Of a stretch of DNA of 64,000 nucleotides, positions 28,301 to 41,000 are shown in pieces. The DNA lies in contig CP114481.1 of the NCBI GenBank assembly GCA_027186245.1, positions 7,196,001 through 7,260,000 of the forward strand, in the 5' to 3' direction. The stretch is from Coriaria nepalensis (taxonomy: Eukaryota > Streptophyta > Magnoliopsida > Cucurbitales > Coriariaceae). Position 1 is the stretch's first letter; every line of letters begins with the position of its first letter. The translations under genes were made by a program, and so were the position numbers. The notes under the pieces were generated by a model. That model ran no database searches, had not been told where the DNA came from, and saw only the letters and a program-made list of their open reading frames with translations.

Positions 28301-30071
28301 GAAGCCATTGGAACGTATTCTATTCTCGTAATTCAAACACAACTTTCGTGCATACCTTGCATATAATCTTTTGATAGCAAGTATGCATTTGTTTTCTCTT
28401 ACAGTCATGTAAATGAGTCTTTTCAAGTCACTAATTTATTTAAAAGCAATTGGAACAAATTCTATTTTCGCACTTCAAACTGGACTTTCGTGCATAACTT
28501 GGTAATGATCATTTGAGGCCAAGTATGCATTTGTTTTATCTTCGATTCTTGTCAATGAGTCTTTGCAATTATCTAATTCATTTGAAAGCAATTCGAAGGA
28601 ATTCCATTTTCGCACTTCAAACTGGACTTTCGTGCATAACTTGCTAATGCTCATTTGAGGCCAAGTATGCATTTGTTTTATCTTAGATTCATGTCAATGA
28701 GTCTTTCCAAATACTAATTCATTTGAAAGCAATTCGAATGAATTCTATTTTCGCACTTCAAACATTAGTTTCGTGCATAACTTTCTAATGATCTTTTGAA
28801 GGCAAGCATGCAATTGTTTTATCTTATAATCATGTCAATGAACCTTTTCAACACAATAAATCATTTGGAAGCCATTGGAACGTATTATATTCTCGCAATT
28901 CAAACACGACTCTCGTGCATAGCTTGCGTATAATCTTTTGATAGAAATTATGCATTTGTTTTCTCTTACAGTCATGTAAATGAGTATTTTCAAGTCACTA
29001 ATATATTTGAAAGCAATTGGAACAAATTCTATTTTCGCACTTCAAACTGGACTTTCGTGCATAACTTGCTAATAATCATTTGAGACCAAGAACGCATTTG
29101 TTTAATCTTTGATTCTTGTCAATGAGTCTTTCGAATTCACTAATTCATTTGAAAGCAATTCGAAGAAATTCTATTTTCGCACTTCAAACACAACTTTCGT
29201 TCATAACTTGCTAATGATCTTTTGAGGCCAAGAATACATTTGTTTTATCCTAGATTCATGTCCATGAGTCTTTCCAAGTACTAATTCATTTGAAAGCAAT
29301 TCAAATGAATTCTATTTTCGCACTTCAAACATTAATTTCGTGCATAACTTGCTAATGATCATTTTGAAGGTAAGTATGGAATTGTTTTATCTTATAATCA
29401 TGTCCACGGACATTTTCAAGACAATAAATTATTTGGAAGCCATTGGAACGTATTATGTATTCTATTATCGCAATTCAAACACGACTCTCGTGCATAGCTT
29501 GCATATAATCTTTTGATAGCAAATATGCATTTGTTTTCTCTTACCGTCATGTAAATGAGTCTTTTCAAGTCACTGATTTATTTGAAAGCAATTGGAACAA
29601 ATTCTCTTTTCGTACTTCAAACTGGACTTTCGTGCATAACTTGCTAATGATCATTTGAGGCCAAATATGCATTTGTTTTATCTTCGATTCTTGTCAATGA
29701 GTCTTTCCAATTCACTAATTCATTTGAAAGCAATTCGAAGGAATTCTATTTTCGCATTTCAAACACGACTTTCGTTCATAACTTGCTAATGATCATTTGA
29801 GGCCAAGAATACATTTGTTTTATCCTAGATTCATGTCCATGAGTCTTTCCAAGTACTAATTCATTTGAAAGCAATTCAAATGAATTCTATTTTCGCACTT
29901 CAAACATCAGTTTCGTGCATAACTTGCTAATGATCTTTTTGAAGGCAAGTATGCAATTTGTTTTATCTTATAATCATGTCAATGAACCTTTTCAAGATAA
30001 CAAAACATTTGGAAGCCATTGGAACATATTCTATTTTCGCAATTCAAACACGACTCTCATGCATAGCTTGC
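25316..30071 (+). repeat. 4-monomer HOR domain (~568 bp)
   Basis: The GGAACGTATT monomer becomes regular here, at 25621, 26188, 26613, 27180, 27742, 28310, 28877, 29445 and (as GGAACATATT) 30021. All intervals are about 4 monomers (562-576 bp) except one of 3 (425 bp). The typical order is the CCTAGATTCATGTCC monomer, the ATTAGTTTCGTGC monomer, the GGAACGTATT monomer and the TTTTCTCTTACAGTC monomer. Around 29,449 one monomer carries a 7-base insertion (CGTATTATGTATTC) that recurs at ~36,555. There is no gene. Confidence 0.85.
28190..28680 (+). repeat. ~0.5-kb segment shared with 46.1-46.6 kb
   Basis: This segment carries the rare combination CATAATTTTCTAATG, GTGCATACCTTGC, AACTTGGTAATG and GCAATTATCTAATTC. 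All of these recur at 17,911 bp (126 monomers) to the right, showing a long-distance copy. The reading frames seen on the minus strand in both copies are identical for that reason only. Confidence 0.8.
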
Positions 30072-33055
30072 GTATAATCTTTTGAAAGCAAGTATGCATT
30101 TGTTTTCTCTTACAGTCATGTAAATGAGTCTTTTCAAGTCACTAATTTATTTAAAAGCAATTGGAACAAATTCTATTTTTCGCACTTCAAACTGGACTTT
30201 CGTTCATAACTTGCTAATGATCATTGGAGGCCAAGAATACATTTGTTTTATCCTAGATTCATGTCCATGAGTCTTTCCAAGTACTAATTCATTTGAAAGC
30301 AATTCAAATGAATTCTATTTTCGCACTTCAAACATTAGTTTCGTGCAAAACTTTCTAATGATCTTTTTTGAGGCAAGTATGCAATTGTTTTATCTTATAA
30401 TCATGTCAATGAACCTTTTCAAGACAATAAATCATTTAGAAGCCTTTGGAACGTATTCTATTTTCGCAATTCAAACACGACTCTCATGCATAGCTTGCGT
30501 ATAATCTTTTGAAAGCAAGTATGCATTTGTTTTCTCTTACAGTCATGTAAATGAGTCATTTCAAGTCACTAATTTATTTGAAAGCAATTGGAACATATTC
30601 TATTTTTGCACTTCAAACTGGACTTTCGTGCATAATTTGCTAATGATCATTTGAGGCCAAGTATGCATTTATTTTATCTTAGATTCATGTCAATGAGTCT
30701 TTCCAAATACTAATTCATTTGAAAGCAATTCGAATGAATTCGATTTTCGCACTTCAAACATTAGTTTCGTGCATAACTTTCTAATGATCTTTTGAAGGCA
30801 AGCATGCAATTGTTTTATCTTATAATCATGTCAATGAACCTTTTCAAGATAATAAATCATTTGGAAGCCTTTGGAACGTATTCTATTCTCGTAATTCAAA
30901 CACAACTTTCGTGCATAGCTTGCAGATAATCTTTTGATAGCAAGTATGCATTTGTTTTCTCTTACAGTCATGTAAATGAGTCTTTTCAAGTCACTAATTT
31001 ATTTAAAAGCAATTGGAACAAATTCTATTTTTCGCACTTCAAACTGGACTTTCGTTCATAACTTGCTAATGATCATTGGAGGCCAAGAATACATTTGTTT
31101 TATCCTAGATTCATGTCCATGAGTCTTTCCAAGTACTAATTCATTTGAAAGCAATTCAAATGAATTCTATTTTCGCACTTCAAACATTAGTTTCGTGCAA
31201 AACTTTCTAATGATCTTTTTTGAGGCAAGTATGCAATTGTTTTATCTTATAATCATGTCAATGAACCTTTTCAAGACAATAAATCATTTAGAAGCCTTTG
31301 GAACGTATTCTATTTTCGCAATTCAAACACGACTCTCATGCATAGCTTGCGTATAATCTTTTGAAAGCAAGTATGCATTTGTTTTCTCTTACAGTCATGT
31401 AAATGAGTCATTTCAAGTCACTAATTTATTTGAAAGCAATTGGAACATATTCTATTTTCGCACTTCAAACTGGACTTTCGTGCATAATTTGCTAATGATC
31501 ATTTGAGGCCAAGTATGCATTTATTTTATCTTAGATTCATGTCAATGAGTCTTTCCAAATACTAATTCATTTGAAAGCAATTCGAATGAATTCGATTTTC
31601 GCACTTCAAACATTAGTTTCGTGCATAACTTTCTAATGATCTTTTGAAGGCAAGCATGCAATTGTTTTATCTTATAATCATGTCAATGAACCTTTTCAAG
31701 ATAATAAATCATTTGGAAGCCTTTGGAACGTATTCTATTCTCGTAATTCAAACACAACTTTCGTGCATAGCTTGCAGATAATCTTTTGATAGCAAGTATG
31801 CATTTGTTTTCTCTTACAGTCATGTAAATGAGTCTTTTCAAGTCACTAATTTATTTAAAAGCAATTGGAACAAATTCTATTTTCGCACTTCAAACTGGAC
31901 TTTCATTCATAACTTGCTAATGATCATTTGAGGCCAAGAATACATTTGTTTTATCCAAGATTCATGTCCATGAGTCTTTCCAAGTACTAATTCATTCGAA
32001 AGCAATTCAAATGAATTCTATTTTCGCACTTCAAACATTAGTTTCGTGCATAACTTTCTAATGATCTTTTGAAGGCAAGCATGCAATTGTTTTATCTTAT
32101 AATCATGTCAATGAACCTTTTCAAGACCATAAATCATTTGGAAGCCATTGGAACATATTCTATTTTCGCAATTCAAACACGACTCTCATGCATAGCTTGC
32201 GTATAATCTTTTGAAAGCAAGTATGCATTTGTTTTCTCTTACATTCATGTAAATGAGTCTTTTCAAGTCACTAATTTATTTAAAAGCAATTGGAACAAAT
32301 TCTATTTTTCGCACTTCAAACTGGACTTTCGTTCATAACTTGCTAATGATCATTGGAGGCTAAGAATACATTTGTTTTATCCTAGATTCATGTCCATGAG
32401 TCTTTCCAAGTACTAATTCATTTGAAAGCAATTCAAATGAATTCTATTTTCGCACTTCAAACATTAGTTGTGTGCAAAACTTTCTAATGATCTTTTTTGA
32501 GGCAACTATGCAATTGTTTTATCTTATAATCATGTCAATGAACCTTTTCAAGACAATAAATCATTTGGAAGCCGTTGGAACGTATTCTTTTTTCGCAATT
32601 CAAACACGACTCTCATGCATAGCTTGCGTATAATCTGTTGAAAGCAAGTATGCATCTGTTTTCTCTTACAGTCATGTAAATGACTCATTTCAAGTCACTA
32701 ATTTATTTGAAAGCAATTGCAACAAATTCTATTTTCGCACTTCAAACTGGACTTTCGTGCATAACTTGCTAATGATCATTTGAGGCCAAGTATGCATTTG
32801 TTTTATCTTAGATTCATGTCAATGAGTCTTTCCAAGTACTAATTCATTTGAAAGCAATTCGAATGAATTCTATTTTCGCACTTCAAACATTAGTTTCGTG
32901 CATAACTTTCTAATGATCTTTTGAAGGCAAGCATGCAATTGTTTTATCTTATAATCATGTCAATGAACCTTTTCAAGATAATAAATCATTTGGAAGCCTT
33001 TGGAACGTATTCTATTCTCGTAATTCAAACACAACTTTCGTGCATAGCTTGCAGA
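30072..33055 (+). repeat. 2,981-bp tandem duplication, copy 1 (21 monomers, seven 3-mers)
   Basis: Private markers repeat exactly 2,981 bp downstream: TATTTTTCGCACTTC at 30176, 31028 and 32305 matches 33157, 34009 and 35286; ATTAGTTGTGTGC near 32465 matches 35446; TATCCAAGATTCATG near 31953 matches 34934. Small differences between internal repeats (TTTTTGC near 30603 versus TTTTCGC near 31455) are preserved in copy 2, so the 3-kb block was copied as a unit. Inside it, the GGAACGTATT-class monomer recurs every 425-427 bp seven times. Confidence 0.92.
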
Positions 33056-36043
33056 TAATCTTTTGAAAGCAAGTATGCATTTGTTTTCTCTTACAGTCAT
33101 GTAAATGAGTCTTTTCAAGTCACTAATTTATTTAAAAGCAATTGGAACAAATTCTATTTTTCGCACTTCAAACTGGACTTTCGTTCATAACTTGCTAATG
33201 ATCATTGGAGGCCAAGAATACATTTGTTTTATCCTAGATTCATGTCCATGAGTCTTTCCAAGTACTAATTCATTTGAAAGCAATTCAAATGAATTCTATT
33301 TTCGCACTTCAAACATTAGTTTCGTGCAAAACTTTCTAATGATCTTTTTTGAGGCAAGTATGCAATTGTTTTATCTTATAATCATGTCAATGAACCTTTT
33401 CAAGACAATAAATCATTTAGAAGCCTTTGGAACGTATTCTATTTTCGCAATTCAAACACGACTCTCATGCATAGCTTGCGTATAATCTTTTGAAAGCAAG
33501 TATGCATTTGTTTTCTCTTACAGTCATGTAAATGAGTCATTTCAAGTCACTAATTTATTTGAAAGCAATTGGAACATATTCTATTTTTGCACTTCAAACT
33601 GGACTTTCGTGCATAATTTGCTAATGATCATTTGAGGCCAAGTATGCATTTATTTTATCTTAGATTCATGTCAATGAGTCTTTCCAAATACTAATTCATT
33701 TGAAAGCAATTCGAATGAATTCGATTTTCGCACTTCAAACATTAGTTTCGTGCATAACTTTCTAATGATCTTTTGAAGGCAAGCATGCAATTGTTTTATC
33801 TTATAATCATGTCAATGAACCTTTTCAAGATAATAAATCATTTGGAAGCCTTTGGAACGTATTCTATTCTCGTAATTCAAACACAACTTTCGTGCATAGC
33901 TTGCAGATAATCTTTTGATAGCAAGTATGCATTTGTTTTCTCTTACAGTCATGTAAATGAGTCTTTTCAAGTCACTAATTTATTTAAAAGCAATTGGAAC
34001 AAATTCTATTTTTCGCACTTCAAACTGGACTTTCGTTCATAACTTGCTAATGATCATTGGAGGCCAAGAATACATTTGTTTTATCCTAGATTCATGTCCA
34101 TGAGTCTTTCCAAGTACTAATTCATTTGAAAGCAATTCAAATGAATTCTATTTTCGCACTTCAAACATTAGTTTCGTGCAAAACTTTCTAATGATCTTTT
34201 TTGAGGCAAGTATGCAATTGTTTTATCTTATAATCATGTCAATGAACCTTTTCAAGACAATAAATCATTTAGAAGCCTTTGGAACGTATTCTATTTTCGC
34301 AATTCAAACACGACTCTCATGCATAGCTTGCGTATAATCTTTTGAAAGCAAGTATGCATTTGTTTTCTCTTACAGTCATGTAAATGAGTCATTTCAAGTC
34401 ACTAATTTATTTGAAAGCAATTGGAACATATTCTATTTTCGCACTTCAAACTGGACTTTCGTGCATAATTTGCTAATGATCATTTGAGGCCAAGTATGCA
34501 TTTATTTTATCTTAGATTCATGTCAATGAGTCTTTCCAAATACTAATTCATTTGAAAGCAATTCGAATGAATTCGATTTTCGCACTTCAAACATTAGTTT
34601 CGTGCATAACTTTCTAATGATCTTTTGAAGGCAAGCATGCAATTGTTTTATCTTATAATCATGTCAATGAACCTTTTCAAGATAATAAATCATTTGGAAG
34701 CCTTTGGAACGTATTCTATTCTCGTAATTCAAACACAACTTTCGTGCATAGCTTGCAGATAATCTTTTGATAGCAAGTATGCATTTGTTTTCTCTTACAG
34801 TCATGTAAATGAGTCTTTTCAAGTCACTAATTTATTTAAAAGCAATTGGAACAAATTCTATTTTCGCACTTCAAACTGGACTTTCATTCATAACTTGCTA
34901 ATGATCATTTGAGGCCAAGAATACATTTGTTTTATCCAAGATTCATGTCCATGAGTCTTTCCAAGTACTAATTCATTCGAAAGCAATTCAAATGAATTCT
35001 ATTTTCGCACTTCAAACATTAGTTTCGTGCATAACTTTCTAATGATCTTTTGAAGGCAAGCATGCAATTGTTTTATCTTATAATCATGTCAATGAACCTT
35101 TTCAAGACCATAAATCATTTGGAAGCCATTGGAACATATTCTATTTTCGCAATTCAAACACGACTCTCATGCATAGCTTGCGTATAATCTTTTGAAAGCA
35201 AGTATGCATTTGTTTTCTCTTACATTCATGTAAATGAGTCTTTTCAAGTCACTAATTTATTTAAAAGCAATTGGAACAAATTCTATTTTTCGCACTTCAA
35301 ACTGGACTTTCGTTCATAACTTGCTAATGATCATTGGAGGCTAAGAATACATTTGTTTTATCCTAGATTCATGTCCATGAGTCTTTCCAAGTACTAATTC
35401 ATTTGAAAGCAATTCAAATGAATTCTATTTTCGCACTTCAAACATTAGTTGTGTGCAAAACTTTCTAATGATCTTTTTTGAGGCAACTATGCAATTGTTT
35501 TATCTTATAATCATGTCAATGAACCTTTTCAAGACAATAAATCATTTGGAAGCCGTTGGAACGTATTCTTTTTTCGCAATTCAAACACGACTCTCATGCA
35601 TAGCTTGCGTATAATCTGTTGAAAGCAAGTATGCATCTGTTTTCTCTTACAGTCATGTAAATGACTCATTTCAAGTCACTAATTTATTTGAAAGCAATTG
35701 CAACAAATTCTATTTTCGCACTTCAAACTGGACTTTCGTGCATAACTTGCTAATGATCATTTGAGGCCAAGTATGCATTTGTTTTATCTTAGATTCATGT
35801 CAATGAGTCTTTCCAAGTACTAATTCATTTGAAAGCAATTCGAATGAATTCTATTTTCGCACTTCAAACATTAGTTTCGTGCATAACTTTCTAATGATCT
35901 TTTGAAGGCAAGCATGCAATTGTTTTATCTTATAATCATGTCAATGAACCTTTTCAAGATAATAAATCATTTGGAAGCCTTTGGAACGTATTCTATTCTC
36001 GTAATTCAAACACAACTTTCGTGCATAGCTTGCAGATAATCTT
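33056..36043 (+). repeat. 2,981-bp tandem duplication, copy 2
   Basis: By eye it is base-for-base the same as 30072-33055 across the stretches I compared. The copies can be told apart only at their ends: GCGTATAATCTTTTGAAAG begins copy 1, while GCAGATAATCTTTTGAAAG lies at the 33,05x joint and GCAGATAATCTTTTGATAG at the right end. Near-identity of 3 kb of satellite implies a very recent unequal exchange, or an assembly duplication. Confidence 0.9.
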
Positions 36044-38008
36044 TTGATAGCAAGTATGCATTTGTTTTCTCTTACAGTCATGTAAATGAGTCTTTTCAAG
36101 TCACTAATTTATTTAAAAGCAATTGGAACAAATTCTATTTTCGCACTTCAAACTGGACTTTCGTGCATAACTTGGTAATGATCATTTGAGGCCAAGTATG
36201 CATTTGTTTTATCTTCGATTCTTGTCAATGAGTCTTTCCAATTCACTAATTAATTTGAAGGCAATTCGAAGGAATTCTATTTTCGCACTTCAAACACGAC
36301 TTTCGTTCAGAAGTTGCTAATGATCATTTGCGGCCAAGAATACATTTATTTTATCCTAGATTCATGTCCATGAGTCTTTTCAAGTACTAATTCATTTGAA
36401 AACAATTCAAATGAATTCTATTTTCGCACTTCAAACATTAGTTTCGTGCATAACTTGCTAATGATCTTTTTGAAGGTAAGTATGGAATTGTTTTATCTTA
36501 TAATCATGTCCACGGACATTTTCAAGACAATAAATTATTTGGAAGCCATTGGAACGTATTATGTATTCTATTATCGCAATTCAAACACGACTCTCGTGCA
36601 TAGCTTGCATATAATCTTTTGATAGCAAGTATGCATTTGTTTTCTCTTACAGTCATGTAAATGAGTCTTTTCAAGTCACTAATTTCTTTGAAAGCAATTG
36701 GAACAAATTCTATTTTCGCCCTTGAAGCCGGACTTTCGTTCAGAACTTGCTAATGATCATTTGAGGCCAAGTATGCATTTGTTTTATCTTCGATTCTTGT
36801 CAGTGAGTCTTTGCAATTCACTAATTCATTTGAAAGCAATTCGAAGGAATTCTATTTTCGCCCTTCAAACTGGACTTTCGTGCATAACTTGCTAATGATC
36901 ATTTGAGGCCAACTATGCATTTGTTTTATCTTCGATTCTTGTCAATGAGTCTTTGCAATTCACTAATTCATTTGAAACCAATTCGAAGGAATTCCATTTT
37001 CGCACTTTAAACTGGACTTTCGTGCATAACTTGCTAATGATCATTTGAGGCCAAGTATGCATTTGTTTTATCTTAGATTCATGTCAATGAGTCTTTCCAA
37101 ATACTAATTCATTTGAAAGCAATTCGAATGAATTCTATTTTCGCACTTCAAACATTAGTTTCGTGCATAACATTTCTAATGATCTTTTGAAGGCAAGCAT
37201 GCAATTGTTTTATGTTATAATCATGTCAATGAACCTTTTCAAGACAATAAATCATTTGGAATCCATTGGAACGTATTCTATTCTCGCAATTCCAACACGA
37301 CTTTCGTGCATATCTTGCATATAATCTTTTGATAGCAAGTATGCATTTGTTTTCTCTTACAGTCATGTAAATGAGTCTTTTCAAGTCACTAATTTATTTG
37401 AAAGCAATTGGAACAAATTCTATTTTCGTACTTCAAACTGGACTTTCGTGCATAACTTGCTAATGATCATTTGAGGCCAAGTATGCATTTGTTTTATCTT
37501 CGATTCTTGTCAATGAGTCTTTGCAATTCACTAATTCATTTGAAACCAATTCGAAGGAATTCCATTTTCGCACTTTAAACTGGACTTTCGTGCATAACTT
37601 GCTAATGATCATTTGAGGCCAAGTATGCATTTGTTTTATCTTAGATTCATGTCAATGAGTCTTTCCAAATACTAATTCATTTGAAAGCAATTCGAATGAA
37701 TTCTATTTTCGCACTTCAAACATTAGTTTCGTGCATAACTTTCTAATGATCTTTTGAAGGCAAGCATGCAATTGTTTTATGTTATAATCATGTCAATGAA
37801 CCTTTTCAAGACAATAAATCATTTGGAAGCCATTGGAACGTATTCTATTTTCGCAATTCAAACACGACTCTCATGCATAGCTTGCGTATAATTTTTTGAA
37901 AGCAAGTATGCATTTGTTTTCTCTTACATTCATGTAAATGAGTCTTTTCAAGTCACTAATTTATTTAAAAGCAATTGGAACAAATTCTATTTTTCGCACT
38001 TCAAACTG
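36044..38008 (+). repeat. Mixed 4/5-monomer HOR with 568-bp tandem duplication
   Basis: GGAACGTATT monomers lie at 36551, 37268 and 37835 (4, 5 and 4 monomers from the preceding one). Around 36,440-36,600 the sequence matches 29,330-29,490, including GTCCACGGACATTTTC and the CGTATTATGTATTC insertion, at an offset of 7,106 bp. A 568-bp unit is tandemly repeated at about 36,870-37,437 and 37,438-37,840; both copies carry GAAACCAATTCG, CACTTTAAACTGG and TTTTATGTTATAATC. No gene is present. Confidence 0.8.
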
Positions 38009-41000
38009 GACTTTCGTTCATAACTTGCTAATGATCATTTGAGGCCAAGTATGCATTTGTTTTATCTTCGATTCTTGTCAATGAGTCTTTCCAAATACTA
38101 ATTCATTTGAAAGCAATTCGAATGAATTCGATTTTCGCACTCCAAACATTAGTTTCGTGTATAACTTTCTAATGATCTTTTAAAGGCAAGTATGCAATTG
38201 TTTTATCTTATAATCATGTCAATGAACCTTTTCAAGACAATAAATCATTTGGAAGCCATTGGAACGTATTCTATTTTCGCAATTCAAACACGACTCTCAT
38301 GCATAGCTTGCGTATAATCTTTTGAAAGCAAGTATGCATTTGTTTTCTCTTACATTCATGTAAATGAGTCTTTTCAAGTCACTAATTTGTTTAAAAGCAA
38401 TTGGAACAAATTCTATTTTACGCACTTCAAACTGGACTTTCGTTCATAACTTGCTAATGATCATTGGAGGCCAAGAATACATTTGTTTTATCCTAGATTC
38501 ATGTCCATGAGTCTTTCCAAGTACTAGTTCATTTGAAAGCAATTCAAATGAATTCTATTTTCACACTTCAAACATTAGTTGCGTGCAAAACTTTCTAATG
38601 ACCTCTTTTGAGGCAAGTATGCAATTGTTTTATCTTATAATCATGTCAATGAACCTTTTCAAGACAATAAATCATTTGGAAGCCATTGGAACGTATTCTT
38701 TTTTCGCAATTCAAACACGACTCTCATGCATAGCTTGCGTATAATCTGTTGAAAGCAAGTATGCATTTGTTTTCTCTTACAGTCATGTAAATGAGTCATT
38801 TCAAGTCACTAATTTATTTGAAAGCAATTGGAACAAATTCTATTTTCGCACTTCAAACTGGACTTTCGTGCATAACTTGCTAATGATCATTTGAGGCCAA
38901 GTATGCATTTGTTTTATCTTAGATTCATGTCAATGAGTCTTTCCAAGTACTAATTCATTTGAAAGCAATTCGAATGAATTCTATTTTCGCACCTCAAACA
39001 TTAGTTTCGTGCATAACTTTCTAATGATCTTTTGAAGGCAAGTATGCAATTTGTTTTATCTTATAATCATGTCAATGAACCTTTTCAAGATAATAAATCA
39101 TTTGGAAGCCATTGGAACGTATTCTATTATCGCAATTCAAACACGACTCTCGTGCATAGCTTGCATATAATCTTTTGATAGCAAGAATGCATTTGTTTGC
39201 TCTTGCAGTCATGTAAATGAGTCTTTTCAAGTCACTAATCTATTTGAAAGCAATTGGAACAAATTCTATTTTTCGCACTTCAAACTGGACTTTCGTGCAT
39301 AACTTGCAAATGATCATTTGAGGCCAAGTATGCATTTGTTTTATCTTCGATTCTTGTCAATGAGTCTTTCCAATTCACTAATTCATTTGAAAGCAATTCG
39401 AAGGAATTCTATTTTCGCATTTCAAACACGACTTTCGTTCATAACTTGCTAATGATCATTTGAGGCCAAGAATACATTTGTTTTATCCTAGATTCATGTC
39501 CATGTGTCTTTCCAAGTACTAATTCATTTGAAAGCAATTCAAATGAATTCTATTTTCACACTTCAAACATTAGTTGCGTGCAAAACTTTCTAATGACCTC
39601 TTTTGAGGCAAGTATGCAATTGTTTTATCTTATAATCATGTCAATGAACCTTTTCAAGACAATAAATCATTTGGAAGCCATTGGAACGTATTCTTTTTTC
39701 ACAATTCAAACACGACTCTCATGCATAGCTTGCGTATAATCTGTTGAAAGCAAGTATGCATTTGTTTTCTCTTACAGTCATGTAAATGAGTCATTTCAAG
39801 TCACTAATTTATTTGAAAGCAATTGGAACAAATTCTATTTTCGCACCACAAACTGGACTTTCGTGCATAACTTGCTAATGATCATTTGAGGCCAAGTATG
39901 CATTTGTTTTATCTTAGATTCATGTCAATGAGTCTTTCCAAGTACTAATTCATTTGAAAGCAATTCGAATGAATTCTATTTTCGCACCTCAAACATTAGT
40001 TTCGTGCATAACTTTCTAATGATCGTTTGAAGGCAAGTATGCAATTTGTTTTATCTTATAATCATGTCAATGAACCTTTTCAAGATAATAAATCATTTGG
40101 AAGCCATTGGAACGTATTCTATTATCGCAATTCAAACACGACTCTCGTGCATAGCTTGCATATAATCTTTTGATAGCAAGAATGCATTTGTTTGCTCTTG
40201 CAGTCATGTAAATGAGTCTTTTCAAGTCACTAATCTATTTGAAAGCAATTGGAACAAATTCTATTTTTCGCACTTCAATCTGGACTTTCGTGCATAACTT
40301 GCAAATGATCATTTGAGGCCAAGTATGCATTTGTTTTATCTTCGATTCTTGTCAATGAGTCTTTCCAATTCACTAATTCATTTGAAAGCAATTCGAAGGA
40401 ATTCTATTTTCGCATTTCAAACACGACTTTCGTTCATAACTTGCTAATGATCATTTGAGGCCAAGAATACATTTGTTTTATCCTAGATTCATGTCCATGA
40501 GTCTTTCCAAGTACTAATTCATTTCAAAGCAATTCAAATGAATTCTATTTTCGCACTTCAAACATTAGTTTCGTGCATAACTTTCTAATGACCTCTTTTG
40601 AGGCAAGTATGCAATTGTTTTATCTTATAATCATGTCAATGAACCTTTTCAAGACAATAAATCATTTGGAAGCCTTTGGAACGTATTCTATTTTCGCAAT
40701 TCAAACACAACTCTCATGCATACCTTGCGTATAATCTTTTGAAAGCAAGTATGCATTTGTTTTCTCTTATAGTCATGTAAATGAGTCATTTCAAGTCACT
40801 AATTTATTTGAAAGCAATTGGAACAAGTTCTATTTTCGCACTTCAAACTGGACTTTCATGCATAACTTGCTAATGATCATTTGAGGCCAAGTATGCATTT
40901 GTTTTATCTTAGATTCATGTCAATGGGTCTTTCCAAATACTAATTCATTTGAAAGCAATTCAAATGAATTCTATTTTCGCACTTCAAACATTAGTTTCGT

